From contig QHTE01000012.1 in the NCBI GenBank assembly GCA_003220685.1, positions 1 through 39,541 on the forward strand: a stretch of DNA of 39,541 bases. The letters run 5' to 3'. This stretch comes from Candidatus Rokuibacteriota bacterium. Lineage in GTDB: Bacteria > Methylomirabilota > Methylomirabilia > Rokubacteriales > CSP1-6. Positions 30,827 to 38,475 of this stretch are shown one piece after another. Position numbers and translations under genes: made by a program. Each line of letters begins with the position of its first letter. Within the stretch, counting starts at the first letter, position 1. The notes beneath the pieces were generated by a model. It made no database searches, had not been told where the DNA came from, and worked only from the letters and a program-made list of their open reading frames with translations.

Positions 30827-31693
30827 TCAGCCCGGAAGCGTGAAGCGGTAGCCGCCGGCCTCTTTGACGATGTAGCCGGGATGCGGGAAGTGCCCGGCGA
30901 GCACCAAGGTGCCCGAATCTGCGTGACGCTCGACGAACGCGCGCCGCGTGTCGCGCGCCTGGGCCGGATCGTAGCAGAAGCGGCTCGACCACTGGGGCTC
31001 GGCGACCTGCACCGTGCGGTGCATGAGATCGCCGGAGAAGATCGCGGTGCCGGCCGACGTCGTCAGGCGCACGCACACGTGGCCGGGCGTGTGGCCGACC
31101 CACGGCTCGAAGCGGAGATGCTCGCCGATCTTGAAGTCGCTCTCGACGAGCAGCGCCTGGCCGGCCTCGACCACCGGCACGACGCTGTCGGCGATGCAGC
31201 CCGATTCTTCCTTGCCCGCGTCGTTCTCGTACTTCCAGAACTCCCACTCCGCGCCGGCGATGACGTACCTGGCGTTCGGGAACGTCGGGACCCAGCGCCC
31301 GTCCTTCCAGCGTGTGTTCCAGCCGACGTGGTCGACGTGCAGATGCGTGCACACGACGAAGTCGACCTGCTCGGGCTTGACGCCCAGCGCGGCCAGATCC
31401 TCGAGATAGGTCCCCGTCCGCATGTTCCAGGCCGGCGCGAGCGTCCGCGCCTTGTCGTTGCCGACGCCGGTGTCGATGAGGATGGTGTGACGCGGCGTTC
31501 GCACCACGTAGGTCTGGATGCGAGAGGCGAGGTCGCCCGTCCGCTCGTCGACGAAGTACGGCTTGAGCCAGCGGTGATGGCGGGCGATCACCTCCGTGCT
31601 CGAGCCGGGCAGCATGGACGCGGTCGGAAACGAGGACCGGTCGATCTCGATCACACGGGCGATCGTCACCTCGCCGAGCTTCATTGTCTGCAC
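30827..31693 (-). CDS. MBL-fold metallo-hydrolase
   Basis: A 288-residue two-zinc hydrolase of the lactonase/glyoxalase II-like type. ILIDTGVGNDK leads into the metal motif THLHVDHVGW (H117, H119, D121, H122). WVGHTPGHVCVRL supplies the next His, AIFSGDLMH the bridging Asp, and LVLAGHFPHPG the last His. GTG 31693 is preferred over ATG 31684 because AGGAGG lies 7 bases before it. It is convergent with the amidase gene, 8 bases apart. Quorum-lactonase, esterase or other hydrolase activity cannot be separated by eye. No signal peptide. Confidence 0.92.
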   Translation of the reverse strand: MQTMKLGEVTIARVIEIDRSSFPTASMLPGSSTEVIARHHRWLKPYFVDERTGDLASRIQTYVVRTPRHTILIDTGVGNDKARTLAPAWNMRTGTYLEDLAALGVKPEQVDFVVCTHLHVDHVGWNTRWKDGRWVPTFPNARYVIAGAEWEFWKYENDAGKEESGCIADSVVPVVEAGQALLVESDFKIGEHLRFEPWVGHTPGHVCVRLTTSAGTAIFSGDLMHRTVQVAEPQWSSRFCYDPAQARDTRRAFVERHADSGTLVLAGHFPHPGYIVKEAGGYRFTLPG

Positions 31694-31753
31694 TGCGGCG
31701 CCTCCTCGACTGTGAGTTGGTGATAGGGTAGCCGCAAAGGAGGCCGAAGCTGG

Positions 31754-32230
31754 CTAGGAAGTCGTCCTCTTCGCCATAGCCTCGCGGAGAAGACGCTGCC
31801 GCTCGAACAGCGCGGCCTCAGCCTCTCGGATTAGCACGTCGGATCTCTCACGCACTTGCTGGCTCTGTTTCACGAGGTGCTGCGCAGCCTCCCGAACCTC
31901 GTGCGCTCTCCGTCGTACTTCGGCCGGCAGCATCGCGCAGCCGAAGAGATGTGCGCGGACGTCTTCGGTGAGGTCCCGACGACACCGCGTGCACAGGTTC
32001 GTACGTCCGGTCATCGGGTCCGCGCCGAGTTTTGCGAAACGGAAGCCAAGGTCGCAGACCGGGCAGTGAGCGACGTTGTGCTCCGAGCAATAGATGAAGA
32101 CCAGCGCCCGCTCTTCCGGCGTCAGAACTTGGGGTCGCTTGCAGTCGGCATGCGACAGACAGCCCTCGGACGACTGGATGATGTCGGTAAGTGCGATAGC
32201 CTGAGAGCACTTCGAGCACTCCACCTGCAT
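31754..32230 (-). CDS. Multi-zinc-ribbon protein with C-terminal coiled coil, unknown function
   Basis: A 158-residue protein. Cysteine pairs C5/C8, C24/C30, C48 with H51, C56/C59 and C80/C83 would form two or three zinc knuckles (ECSKC, YCSEHNVAHCPVC, LCTRC). Residues 103-158 form a charged helical, probably coiled-coil, tail. ATG 32230 is chosen because the N-terminus then starts directly at the first zinc knuckle; upstream extension gives unconvincing sequence. From memory and unverified, similar proteins recur in Rokubacteria metagenomes. No named family is recognised. A regulatory or RNA/DNA-binding role is only a guess. The 245 bases upstream contain no gene, only a weak 6-bp hairpin (32370-32390). 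Confidence 0.7.
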   Translation of the reverse strand: MQVECSKCSQAIALTDIIQSSEGCLSHADCKRPQVLTPEERALVFIYCSEHNVAHCPVCDLGFRFAKLGADPMTGRTNLCTRCRRDLTEDVRAHLFGCAMLPAEVRRRAHEVREAAQHLVKQSQQVRERSDVLIREAEAALFERQRLLREAMAKRTTS

Positions 32231-32475
32231 GGATACTCTCTGCGGTGTCGAGCGTTTCTCGGCCGCGAAACGTCCCCACCAGGGGTGAGGAGCCCAAACC
32301 AGTCGGAGAGTACCATCGTCAGCGACGGAGTGTCGGATAATTACGGGCACGCTCGCGAGCTCGACGTCCCCACGCCCGCATAAAGCGTGGCGTCCTGACG
32401 CTACGTCTTGCCGTCGTATGCCGCGATATGCAACATGTGCCACTGTAACTCCAAGTACTTCAGGAGGTTCTCGAT

Positions 32476-33522
32476 ATGCGTGGCGTCGTTTTCCTCGGTG
32501 GCCGGAAGCTCGAGCTGCGTGAATTCCCCGACCCGACGCCGGGACCCGGCGAGGTCGTCGTCGCCATGAAGGCCTCGGGGATGTGCGGGAGCGATCTCCA
32601 TCCCTATCGCGCGGTCGGCAACGCGGCCGCGGCCCTGGGCCTCGGCGGCAGCGGCAGGCCCGTCATAGCCGGCCACGAGCCGTGCGGCGTGGTCGCCGCG
32701 CGCGGCGCCGGCGTGAGCGAAGCCGACGCGCCGACGGGCCAGCGCGTGATGGTCTACCACTACAAGGGCTGCGGGCGCTGCAAGCACTGCCGTGTCGGCT
32801 GGGCTCAGCTCTGCCGCCAGGGCATCGTGGTCTACGGCATGACGGGTCACGGCGGGCACGCGGCCTACATGACCGTGCCCGCATTCACGCTCGTTCCCCT
32901 GCCCGACTCGCTCAGCTTCGAGGAGGGCGCGGCGATCTCGTGCGGCACCGGCACCGCGTACGGCGCGCTGAAGCGGCTCGACGTGTCGGGCCGCGACACC
33001 CTGGCGGTCTTCGGCCAGGGGCCGGTCGGGCTCAGCGCCACCCTGCTCGGCCGCGCGATGGGCGCGCGCGTGATCGCGATCGACGTCGCCCCCGAACGGC
33101 TGGCGCTGGCTCGCGAGTTCGGCGCCGAGGCGGTCGTCAACGCGAAGGAGATCGATCCGGTCGCGGCGCTCCGCGATCTCACCCACGGCGAGGGCGTCGA
33201 GACCGCGATGGACTGCACGGGCAACCCCGAGGCGCGCGTGGCCGCCGTGCGGAGCGCCGCCACGTGGGGCCGGGTGGCGTTCGTCGGCGAGGGCAACACC
33301 ACGACCTTCGACATCAGCCAGGACATGATCCGGCGGCAGCTCACGATCCACGCCTCGTGGACCTTCTCGAGCGTGGGCCAGGCCGAGTGTGCGCGCTTCA
33401 TCGCCGACCGGAAGGTCGGGTTGGGGCGTCTGCTCACGCACCGCTTCCGGCTCGAGCAGGCGGACGAAGCCTACCGGCTCTTCGACACGCAGACGACCGG
33501 CAAAGGCGTGTTCGTGTTTTGA
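32476..33522 (+). CDS. Zinc-dependent alcohol dehydrogenase, MDR family
   Basis: A 348-residue NAD(P)-dependent dehydrogenase. Catalytic zinc ligands are C37 (GMCGSDLH) and H67-E68 (IAGHEPCG). The structural zinc is held by C99, C102, C105 and C113 (CGRCKHCRVGWAQLC). The Rossmann motif is AVFGQGPVGLSA, with acidic residue in VIAIDVAPERL suggesting NAD preference. Close to threonine/sorbitol/2,3-butanediol-type dehydrogenases. Substrate unknown. Shine-Dalgarno AGGAGG precedes ATG 32476. It is followed by a TA module with its own promoter, so it is probably transcribed alone. Confidence 0.92.
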   Translation: MRGVVFLGGRKLELREFPDPTPGPGEVVVAMKASGMCGSDLHPYRAVGNAAAALGLGGSGRPVIAGHEPCGVVAARGAGVSEADAPTGQRVMVYHYKGCGRCKHCRVGWAQLCRQGIVVYGMTGHGGHAAYMTVPAFTLVPLPDSLSFEEGAAISCGTGTAYGALKRLDVSGRDTLAVFGQGPVGLSATLLGRAMGARVIAIDVAPERLALAREFGAEAVVNAKEIDPVAALRDLTHGEGVETAMDCTGNPEARVAAVRSAATWGRVAFVGEGNTTTFDISQDMIRRQLTIHASWTFSSVGQAECARFIADRKVGLGRLLTHRFRLEQADEAYRLFDTQTTGKGVFVF

Positions 33523-33549
33523 GCCTTCGTCGGCGATGCGCCGCCGGCG

Positions 33550-33579
33550 TTGACGCGTCCGGACGCGCGAGGTTATTCT
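33550..33579 (+). promoter_or_regulatory. Promoter of the toxin-antitoxin pair
   Basis: TTGACG (33550-33555) and TATTCT (33574-33579) are separated by 18 bases (TTATTC with 17). This is the best two-box promoter in the window, placing the start of transcription near 33586, right at the operator repeat. Confidence 0.6.
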
Positions 33580-33586
33580 CGCATTG

Positions 33587-33611
33587 AAGTGGTTCCGTTT
33601 TGGTACCACTT
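33587..33611. promoter_or_regulatory. Inverted-repeat operator of the toxin-antitoxin pair
   Basis: AAGTGGTTCC (33587-33596) and GGTACCACTT (33602-33611) are inverted copies with one mismatch around GTTTT. The repeat starts about 7 bases after the -10. Ribbon-helix-helix antitoxins with their PIN toxins bind such repeats to repress their own operon. That role is inferred. Confidence 0.65.
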
Positions 33612-33631
33612 TGGATACACGGGAGGCCTCG

Positions 33632-33874
33632 ATGGCGAACCTGACGATCAAGAATGTTCCCGGACCGGTACTCCGCCGACTCAAGGCCCGCGCCGCCACG
33701 CACCGTCGGAGCCTCAATCTGGAAGTGATCGCCTGTCTGGAAGCGCTGGTCCAACCGGCGCCGGTGAACACTGACGCGCTCCTCGCTCGCGTCCGAGAGG
33801 TTCGGCAGACGCCCAAACGCCTGAAGCTCACCGATCGGGTACTCAATCGCCTCAAAACCGCGGGACGGGCGTGA
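33632..33874 (+). CDS. FitA-like ribbon-helix-helix antitoxin
   Basis: An 80-residue antitoxin. MANLTIKNVPGPVLRRLKARAATHRRSLNLEVIACLEAL is the ribbon-helix-helix DNA-binding unit of FitA/VapB proteins. The C-terminal part (about 45-80) would wrap around the toxin. ATG 33632 follows GGGAGG. The longer frame upstream runs through the operator and is rejected. The stop overlaps the toxin start (GTGA), the usual coupling that keeps antitoxin in excess. Confidence 0.9.
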   Translation: MANLTIKNVPGPVLRRLKARAATHRRSLNLEVIACLEALVQPAPVNTDALLARVREVRQTPKRLKLTDRVLNRLKTAGRA

Positions 33875-34275
33875 TCGTCGTCGACACCAATCTCCTGGTG
33901 TACCTGTATGTCCACGGCCAGTGGACGGCGCAGGCCGAGGCCGTACTCGTACGCGACTCGACGTGGACGGCTCCGCTCCTCTGGCGCTCCGAGTTTCGCA
34001 ACACGCTGGCGGGGCTTGTCCGCGCTCGTGCGATCGATCTCGACGACGCGATCCGAATCAGTCACGAGGCCGAGCGCCGTATGGGCGGCGCCGAGTTCAG
34101 CGTGCCGTCACAGCAGGTGCTTCAACTGGCGGTCCGATCGAGGTGCTCGGCCTACGACTGCGAGTTCGTCGCGCTCGCGCAGGATCTGCGGGCGCCGTTC
34201 GTCACGGCGGATCGACAGGTTCTCGCCGCCTTTCCGTCGACCGCCGTGTCACCCAGCGAGTTCGTCGACTCTTGA
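33871..34275 (+). CDS. PIN-domain ribonuclease toxin (FitB/VapC-like)
   Basis: A 134-residue toxin with the four acidic PIN residues D5 (IVVDTNLL), E41 (WRSEFRN), D96 (SAYDCEFVALA) and D114 (FVTADRQ), so catalysis should be intact. PIN toxins cleave tRNA, rRNA or mRNA and are held inactive by the antitoxin. The GTG start overlaps the antitoxin stop. A strong hairpin follows the stop after 1 base. Confidence 0.92.
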   Translation: MIVVDTNLLVYLYVHGQWTAQAEAVLVRDSTWTAPLLWRSEFRNTLAGLVRARAIDLDDAIRISHEAERRMGGAEFSVPSQQVLQLAVRSRCSAYDCEFVALAQDLRAPFVTADRQVLAAFPSTAVSPSEFVDS

Positions 34276-34276
34276 G

Positions 34277-34307
34277 ATCGGGGGGAGCGAGCGCCGTTCC
34301 CCCCGAT
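34277..34307 (+). terminator. Strong hairpin after the toxin gene
   Basis: ATCGGGGGGA (34277-34286) pairs perfectly with TCCCCCCGAT (34298-34307). It sits 1 base after the toxin stop and 25 bases from the end of the convergent reductase gene. Without a T-tract it may be an inefficient bidirectional terminator or block. Confidence 0.5.
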
Positions 34308-34332
34308 TGCCCGCCGACTGTAGGCGCCGCCG

Positions 34333-35373
34333 CTACCGCTTCGGCAGGGCCTTCAGGATCGGCTCCAGGTTCTTCGGGTCGGGCTTGAGCTGGCCGACGC
34401 CGTAGCTGCGTACCGTCTCGACGATAGCGTCGTTGACCGGCGTCTTCACGCCGCGGCGGCGCCCCTGGTCGCAGACGTAGCCGTTCAGGTAGTCGATCTC
34501 GGTGCGGCGGCCGCGCATCACATCTTGAAGCAGCGAGGGCCGCCCGCCGCCCCGGCGCGCGCCCTCCGCGGCCACGTCCGCCTCGACCTCGGCGAGCCCC
34601 CGGCCTTCGTACGCGTCCACGAACCGCTGCGCGGCGATGCCGTAGATCGGCTCGACCTCAAAGCCGCAGACCCGTCCGACCTTCACGACCTCGCCACCCA
34701 CGTAGATCGCGATCAGCCGCGGCTCGGGACGCGTGCGCACCTCGGCGGTGCCGAGGCCCGAGAGCCCCGCGATCGGGTTCGCCATGCAGTTGACGGTCAG
34801 CTTCGACCACCGCTCGCCGAAGAGGTTCGTCGTCACCTTCGCCACCGCGACGTCGCTCATGATCCGGGCCAGCTCGCGGGCGCGCTCGGTGTCCTTGCCG
34901 TCGAGCTCGCCGATCTTGAACCCGATCGCGCCGGTGTCGGTGCGCATCGCGTGGCCCGGCTCGTACATGCCGGCGCCGATCGTGATCACGCTGCCGAGCG
35001 TGCGCTCGCGCCCGGCGATGGCCGCGACGCGCTCGTCGTTGATCCCGTTCTGGAAGTCGACCACCACGCCGTTTGGCTTCTTGAGGTACTGGACGCCGAG
35101 ATGGGTCGCCCACTCGGTGTCGTACGACTTGACCGAGATGAAGACCGCGTCGAAGGGCTCGCTGATGGCCTGAGCCTCGTAGATGTGCAGCGCCTTGACC
35201 GGGATGACGTGGTCGCCGCAGGTCCCGCTGAGGCGGAGACCGTTCTTCCGCATCGTCTCGACGTGCTCGGGCCACTGATCGATCAGCGTGACGTCGTGTC
35301 CGGCCTTGGTCAGCATGCCGCCGACCACGCTGCCGATGGCTCCGGCCCCGATGATTCCGATTCGCATTGCCAT
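34333..35373 (-). CDS. Ketopantoate reductase-like (ApbA/PanE family) dehydrogenase
   Basis: A 346-residue NADPH-dependent 2-dehydropantoate reductase-like enzyme. The N-terminus RIGIIGAGAIGSVVGGMLTKAGHDVTLID is the dinucleotide fold. DAVFISVKSYDT and WSKLTVNCMANPIAGLSG carry the conserved lysine/asparagine region, and the C-domain continues through PSLLQDVMRGRRTEIDYLNGYVC, where PSLLQDV-xG-TEID is the family signature with the catalytic glutamate. It is about 40 residues longer than E. coli PanE and no pantothenate gene is near, so a catabolic substrate is possible. ATG 35373 follows GGAGGAG. Confidence 0.9.
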   Translation of the reverse strand: MAMRIGIIGAGAIGSVVGGMLTKAGHDVTLIDQWPEHVETMRKNGLRLSGTCGDHVIPVKALHIYEAQAISEPFDAVFISVKSYDTEWATHLGVQYLKKPNGVVVDFQNGINDERVAAIAGRERTLGSVITIGAGMYEPGHAMRTDTGAIGFKIGELDGKDTERARELARIMSDVAVAKVTTNLFGERWSKLTVNCMANPIAGLSGLGTAEVRTRPEPRLIAIYVGGEVVKVGRVCGFEVEPIYGIAAQRFVDAYEGRGLAEVEADVAAEGARRGGGRPSLLQDVMRGRRTEIDYLNGYVCDQGRRRGVKTPVNDAIVETVRSYGVGQLKPDPKNLEPILKALPKR

Positions 35374-35469
35374 GGGTCTCCTCCGTTCATAGGCGCGCCC
35401 AGGCCGGCGGGGCCCCAGCCCCGCGACGGCCTACGGCGCACTGCGCCGGCCATGATAACGTGAACCGCC

Positions 35470-36645
35470 ATGACCTACGACTTCGATCGTCTCGTCGACC
35501 GGCGGCACACCGACAGCTCCAAGTGGCAGAAGTACGGTCCAGACGTGTTGCCGCTCTGGGTGGCGGACATGGATTTCCGGTCGCCCGAGCCGGTGATCCG
35601 CGCGCTGCGCGAGCGGGTCGAGCACGGCGTCTTCGGCTACCTGGCCCTGGAGCAGCCGGAATTCCACGAGCTGTTCGCCGACCGGCTGCTGAAGCGCTAC
35701 GGCTGGCGCGTGTCGCCGGACGCCGTCGTGATCATTCCGGGGATCATTCCGGGATTCAACGTGGCCGGCCGGATCCTCGCCGCCCCCGACGACGGGCTGA
35801 TCCTCCAGACGCCGGTCTACCCGCCGATCCTCCGCGCGGCCAGCAGCATCGGGCTCACGCGCGAAGAAGCGCCGCTGGCGCGCCGGGCCGACGGACGCTA
35901 CGAGGTCGATCTCGACGCCTTCTCGGCGGGGATCCGCGAGCGGACACGCTTCTTCCTGCTCTGCAATCCGCACAATCCGGTCGGCCGCGTCTTCACGCGC
36001 GACGAGCTCACGGCCCTGGCCCAGATGTGCCTGCGCCGCGGCCTCGCGATCGTCGCCGACGAGATCCACTGCGAGCTGACCCTCGGCGGCGCGCGCCACA
36101 CGCCGATCGCGTCGCTCGATCCCGAGATCGCCGAGCGGACGATCACGCTCATGGCGCCGAGCAAGACCTTCAACCTGGCCGGGCTCAAGTGTTCCGTGGC
36201 GGTCATCCCGAACGCGACCCTGCGCGAGAAGTTCATCGCCGGACGCGTCGATCTGGTCCAGACCGTGAACGTGCTCGGCTATACCGCGGCCTTCGCCGCG
36301 TACCGCGACGGCCAGCCGTGGCTCGACGAGCTGCTGCGCTATCTCGAGGCCAACCGCGACTTCGCCACCGAGTACGTGCGGACGCGCCTGGCCGGCGTGG
36401 CGATGTATCCGCCCGAGGCGACCTATCTCGCGTGGCTCGACTGTCGGAACGCCGGCGAGGCCGGCCGCGACCCGTACACCTTCTTCCTCGACAAGGCGCG
36501 CGTGGCCTTGAACGACGGAGTCCTGTTCGGCCCGGGCGGCGCCGGACACGTCCGCCTCAACTTCGGCTGCCCGCGCTCGATGCTGGCGAAGGCGCTCGAC
36601 CATATGCGCGAGGCCCTCACGGCCGACCGTCCAGCGCGCGTCTGA
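35470..36645 (+). CDS. PLP-dependent aminotransferase/C-S lyase, MalY/PatB type
   Basis: A 391-residue fold-type I PLP enzyme. RHTDSSKWQKYG followed by LPLWVADMDFRSPEPV is the MalY/PatB opening. LLCNPHNPVGRVF contains the conserved Asn, IVADEIHCEL the Asp that contacts the PLP nitrogen, and MAPSKTFNLAGLK the Schiff-base lysine K232. The C-terminal Arg is in VRLNFGCPRS. Such enzymes release sulfide, ammonia and pyruvate from cystathionine or cysteine. ATG 35470 is the family N-terminus. No Shine-Dalgarno is visible. It is convergent with the TPR gene, 29 bases apart. Confidence 0.9.
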   Translation: MTYDFDRLVDRRHTDSSKWQKYGPDVLPLWVADMDFRSPEPVIRALRERVEHGVFGYLALEQPEFHELFADRLLKRYGWRVSPDAVVIIPGIIPGFNVAGRILAAPDDGLILQTPVYPPILRAASSIGLTREEAPLARRADGRYEVDLDAFSAGIRERTRFFLLCNPHNPVGRVFTRDELTALAQMCLRRGLAIVADEIHCELTLGGARHTPIASLDPEIAERTITLMAPSKTFNLAGLKCSVAVIPNATLREKFIAGRVDLVQTVNVLGYTAAFAAYRDGQPWLDELLRYLEANRDFATEYVRTRLAGVAMYPPEATYLAWLDCRNAGEAGRDPYTFFLDKARVALNDGVLFGPGGAGHVRLNFGCPRSMLAKALDHMREALTADRPARV

Positions 36646-36674
36646 GCTGGTCGAGGTGACCGAGGACCACGCGC

Positions 36675-38348
36675 TCAGCGAGCCGGAGCACCCCGCGCCC
36701 GCGCCAGCGCCGCGCGCGCGAGACCCGACGCCGGGTCGAGGCCCACCGCGCTCTCGAGATACGGAAGGGCCTCGGCGGGCCGGCCGAGGTCGATCAGCGA
36801 AATGCCGAGGTGGGTCAGCGCGCCGGCGTGACGCGGATTGTCCCGGCGGGCGTGCTCGAACTCGCAGCTCGCCTCGGTCAGCTTTCCTTGCTCCGCCAGC
36901 GCGAGGCCGAGCCGGATCCGCGTGTCGACGTCCATCGGCTCCTTGGCGAGGATCTGCTCGAACTGCGCAGCGGCTTCGGCCGGGCGATGCGCCTTGAGCA
37001 ACGCCAGCCCGAGGTTCCGCCGGTGATGGACGTTGCCCGGCCGGAGCGCCACGACGCGCTCGAAGTGAGCGATGGCGGCGTCGAGGTCGCCGCGGTTGCC
37101 GGCGAGCGCGCCCATCTGTCCGTAGCAGAAGGCGCAATCGGGTTCGACCGACAGCGCGCGCTTCCAGATCTCATCGGCATCGCGCCAGACCGGCAGCTGC
37201 TGGAAGGTCAGGACCGCGAGCCCGACGATCCACGCGAAGCCGGCGAGGACCACGCCCGCGCGCACGGGGCGAGCGATGGTCGAGCTCGAGACTGCGGCGG
37301 CGATCCCCGCCCCCACCAGCAGCGCCATACCGAGGCACGAGAGATAGCTGTAGCGATCCGCGACGAGCTGCGGGCCGTTGTGGACGATGCCGCTGACGGG
37401 CGCGAGCGTGAGCCCGTAGACGAGCCACACGGCCAGCGCCGCCGGCCACGATCGCCGCGCGAGCAGGAGCCCGACCGTCAGCCCGACGGCGACGAGCGCG
37501 GGAGCCAGGAACCTGAGACTCGTCGGCTCGACCCGGGCGGGCAGCTCGTACATCGGCGACAGCAGCACCGGCGCGAGCGTCTTGCCGAGATAGAAGGCGA
37601 GGCCGTAGAGCGCCATGGCCGCGCGCGCGGGCGGCGGATACGCCGAGGGCGACGTGAGGCCGACCTTGGCGATCACGACCAGCACCGAGATCACCGCGGC
37701 CGCGATCGCCAGGAGGAGGTACGGGAGCTTCTCGAGGAGCACTCGCCGCCAGTTCCCGCGCGCCCGCCGCAACGGGTAGACGTCGAGCACCAGCAGGACG
37801 AACGGCAGCGACATGATCAGCGATTTCGAGAGCAGCCCGAGCGCATAGGCGCCGAGCGAAGCGAGAAGCCAGCGCCGCCGCGGCGGCCCGTGTACCGCGC
37901 ACGCGCGGAGGTACGCCAGTACCGTCAGAAGGTAGAACAGCGCCGACAGGACGTCGCGCCGCTCGGTGACCCACGCGACCGACTCGACGCGCAACGGATG
38001 CACGGCGAAGAACAGCGCCGCCACGATCGCCCCGAGCCCGATGGCCCCCGCACGCGACGCCGGCGAGCCGAGCCGCAACAGGCGGAGCGCCAGCAGGTAG
38101 AAGAGGGCGGCGTTGGCGGCGTGCAGCAGGATGTTCGTGAGGTGATAGCCGAATGCGTCCATCCCCCAGAGCGCGTGGTCGAGGCTGAACGTGAGCCACG
38201 TCACCGGGATCCAGTGGCCCATGACGGCGCTCGTGAAGGCCCAGCGGACCTGAGCCCAGCCGAGGCCGCGATAGGACGGGTTGCTGAGGAGATTGCGGTC
38301 GTCGTCCCAGAGGACGAAGCCGTACTGGAGCGCGGGCGAGAAGACCAC
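36675..38348 (-). CDS. Membrane protein with TPR repeats, TMTC/O-mannosyltransferase-like
   Basis: At least 557 residues. The N-terminal 390 hold about ten membrane helices of GT-C glycosyltransferase type, with WDDDRNLLSNP after helix 1 (catalytic acidic loop), HPLRVESVAWVTERRDVLS and VADRYSYLSCLG, all typical of TPR-linked TMTC-like proteins. The C-terminal 150 contain about four TPR repeats (ALAGNRGDLDAAIAHFERVV, LLKAHRPAEAAAQFEQIL). Likely a surface-protein glycosyltransferase, but substrate unknown. GTG 38348 is the only standard start, yet it cuts helix 1. The frame stays open upstream with a matching hydrophobic stretch (WIAPLAIAAITF), so a rare start such as ATC 38429, 9 bases after TATAGT, may be used. 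Confidence 0.85.
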   Translation of the reverse strand: MVFSPALQYGFVLWDDDRNLLSNPSYRGLGWAQVRWAFTSAVMGHWIPVTWLTFSLDHALWGMDAFGYHLTNILLHAANAALFYLLALRLLRLGSPASRAGAIGLGAIVAALFFAVHPLRVESVAWVTERRDVLSALFYLLTVLAYLRACAVHGPPRRRWLLASLGAYALGLLSKSLIMSLPFVLLVLDVYPLRRARGNWRRVLLEKLPYLLLAIAAAVISVLVVIAKVGLTSPSAYPPPARAAMALYGLAFYLGKTLAPVLLSPMYELPARVEPTSLRFLAPALVAVGLTVGLLLARRSWPAALAVWLVYGLTLAPVSGIVHNGPQLVADRYSYLSCLGMALLVGAGIAAAVSSSTIARPVRAGVVLAGFAWIVGLAVLTFQQLPVWRDADEIWKRALSVEPDCAFCYGQMGALAGNRGDLDAAIAHFERVVALRPGNVHHRRNLGLALLKAHRPAEAAAQFEQILAKEPMDVDTRIRLGLALAEQGKLTEASCEFEHARRDNPRHAGALTHLGISLIDLGRPAEALPYLESAVGLDPASGLARAALARARGAPAR

Positions 38349-38475
38349 GAAGGTAATGGCCGCGATCGCGAGGGGCGCGATCCAGCGGGTCAGCGAATCG
38401 AGCGTCGGGGCGCGAGGCTCTCTGTCGATCGCCTCTCCACTATATGGCGCCCGGCGCCGGCGACAAAGAGAACGG

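Noticed and set aside
32370..32390. CCACGC/GCGTGG hairpin in the gap before the alcohol dehydrogenase
   Set aside because: Short stem, 9-base loop, no T-tract and no start codon nearby. It was not strong enough to call a terminator or riboswitch.
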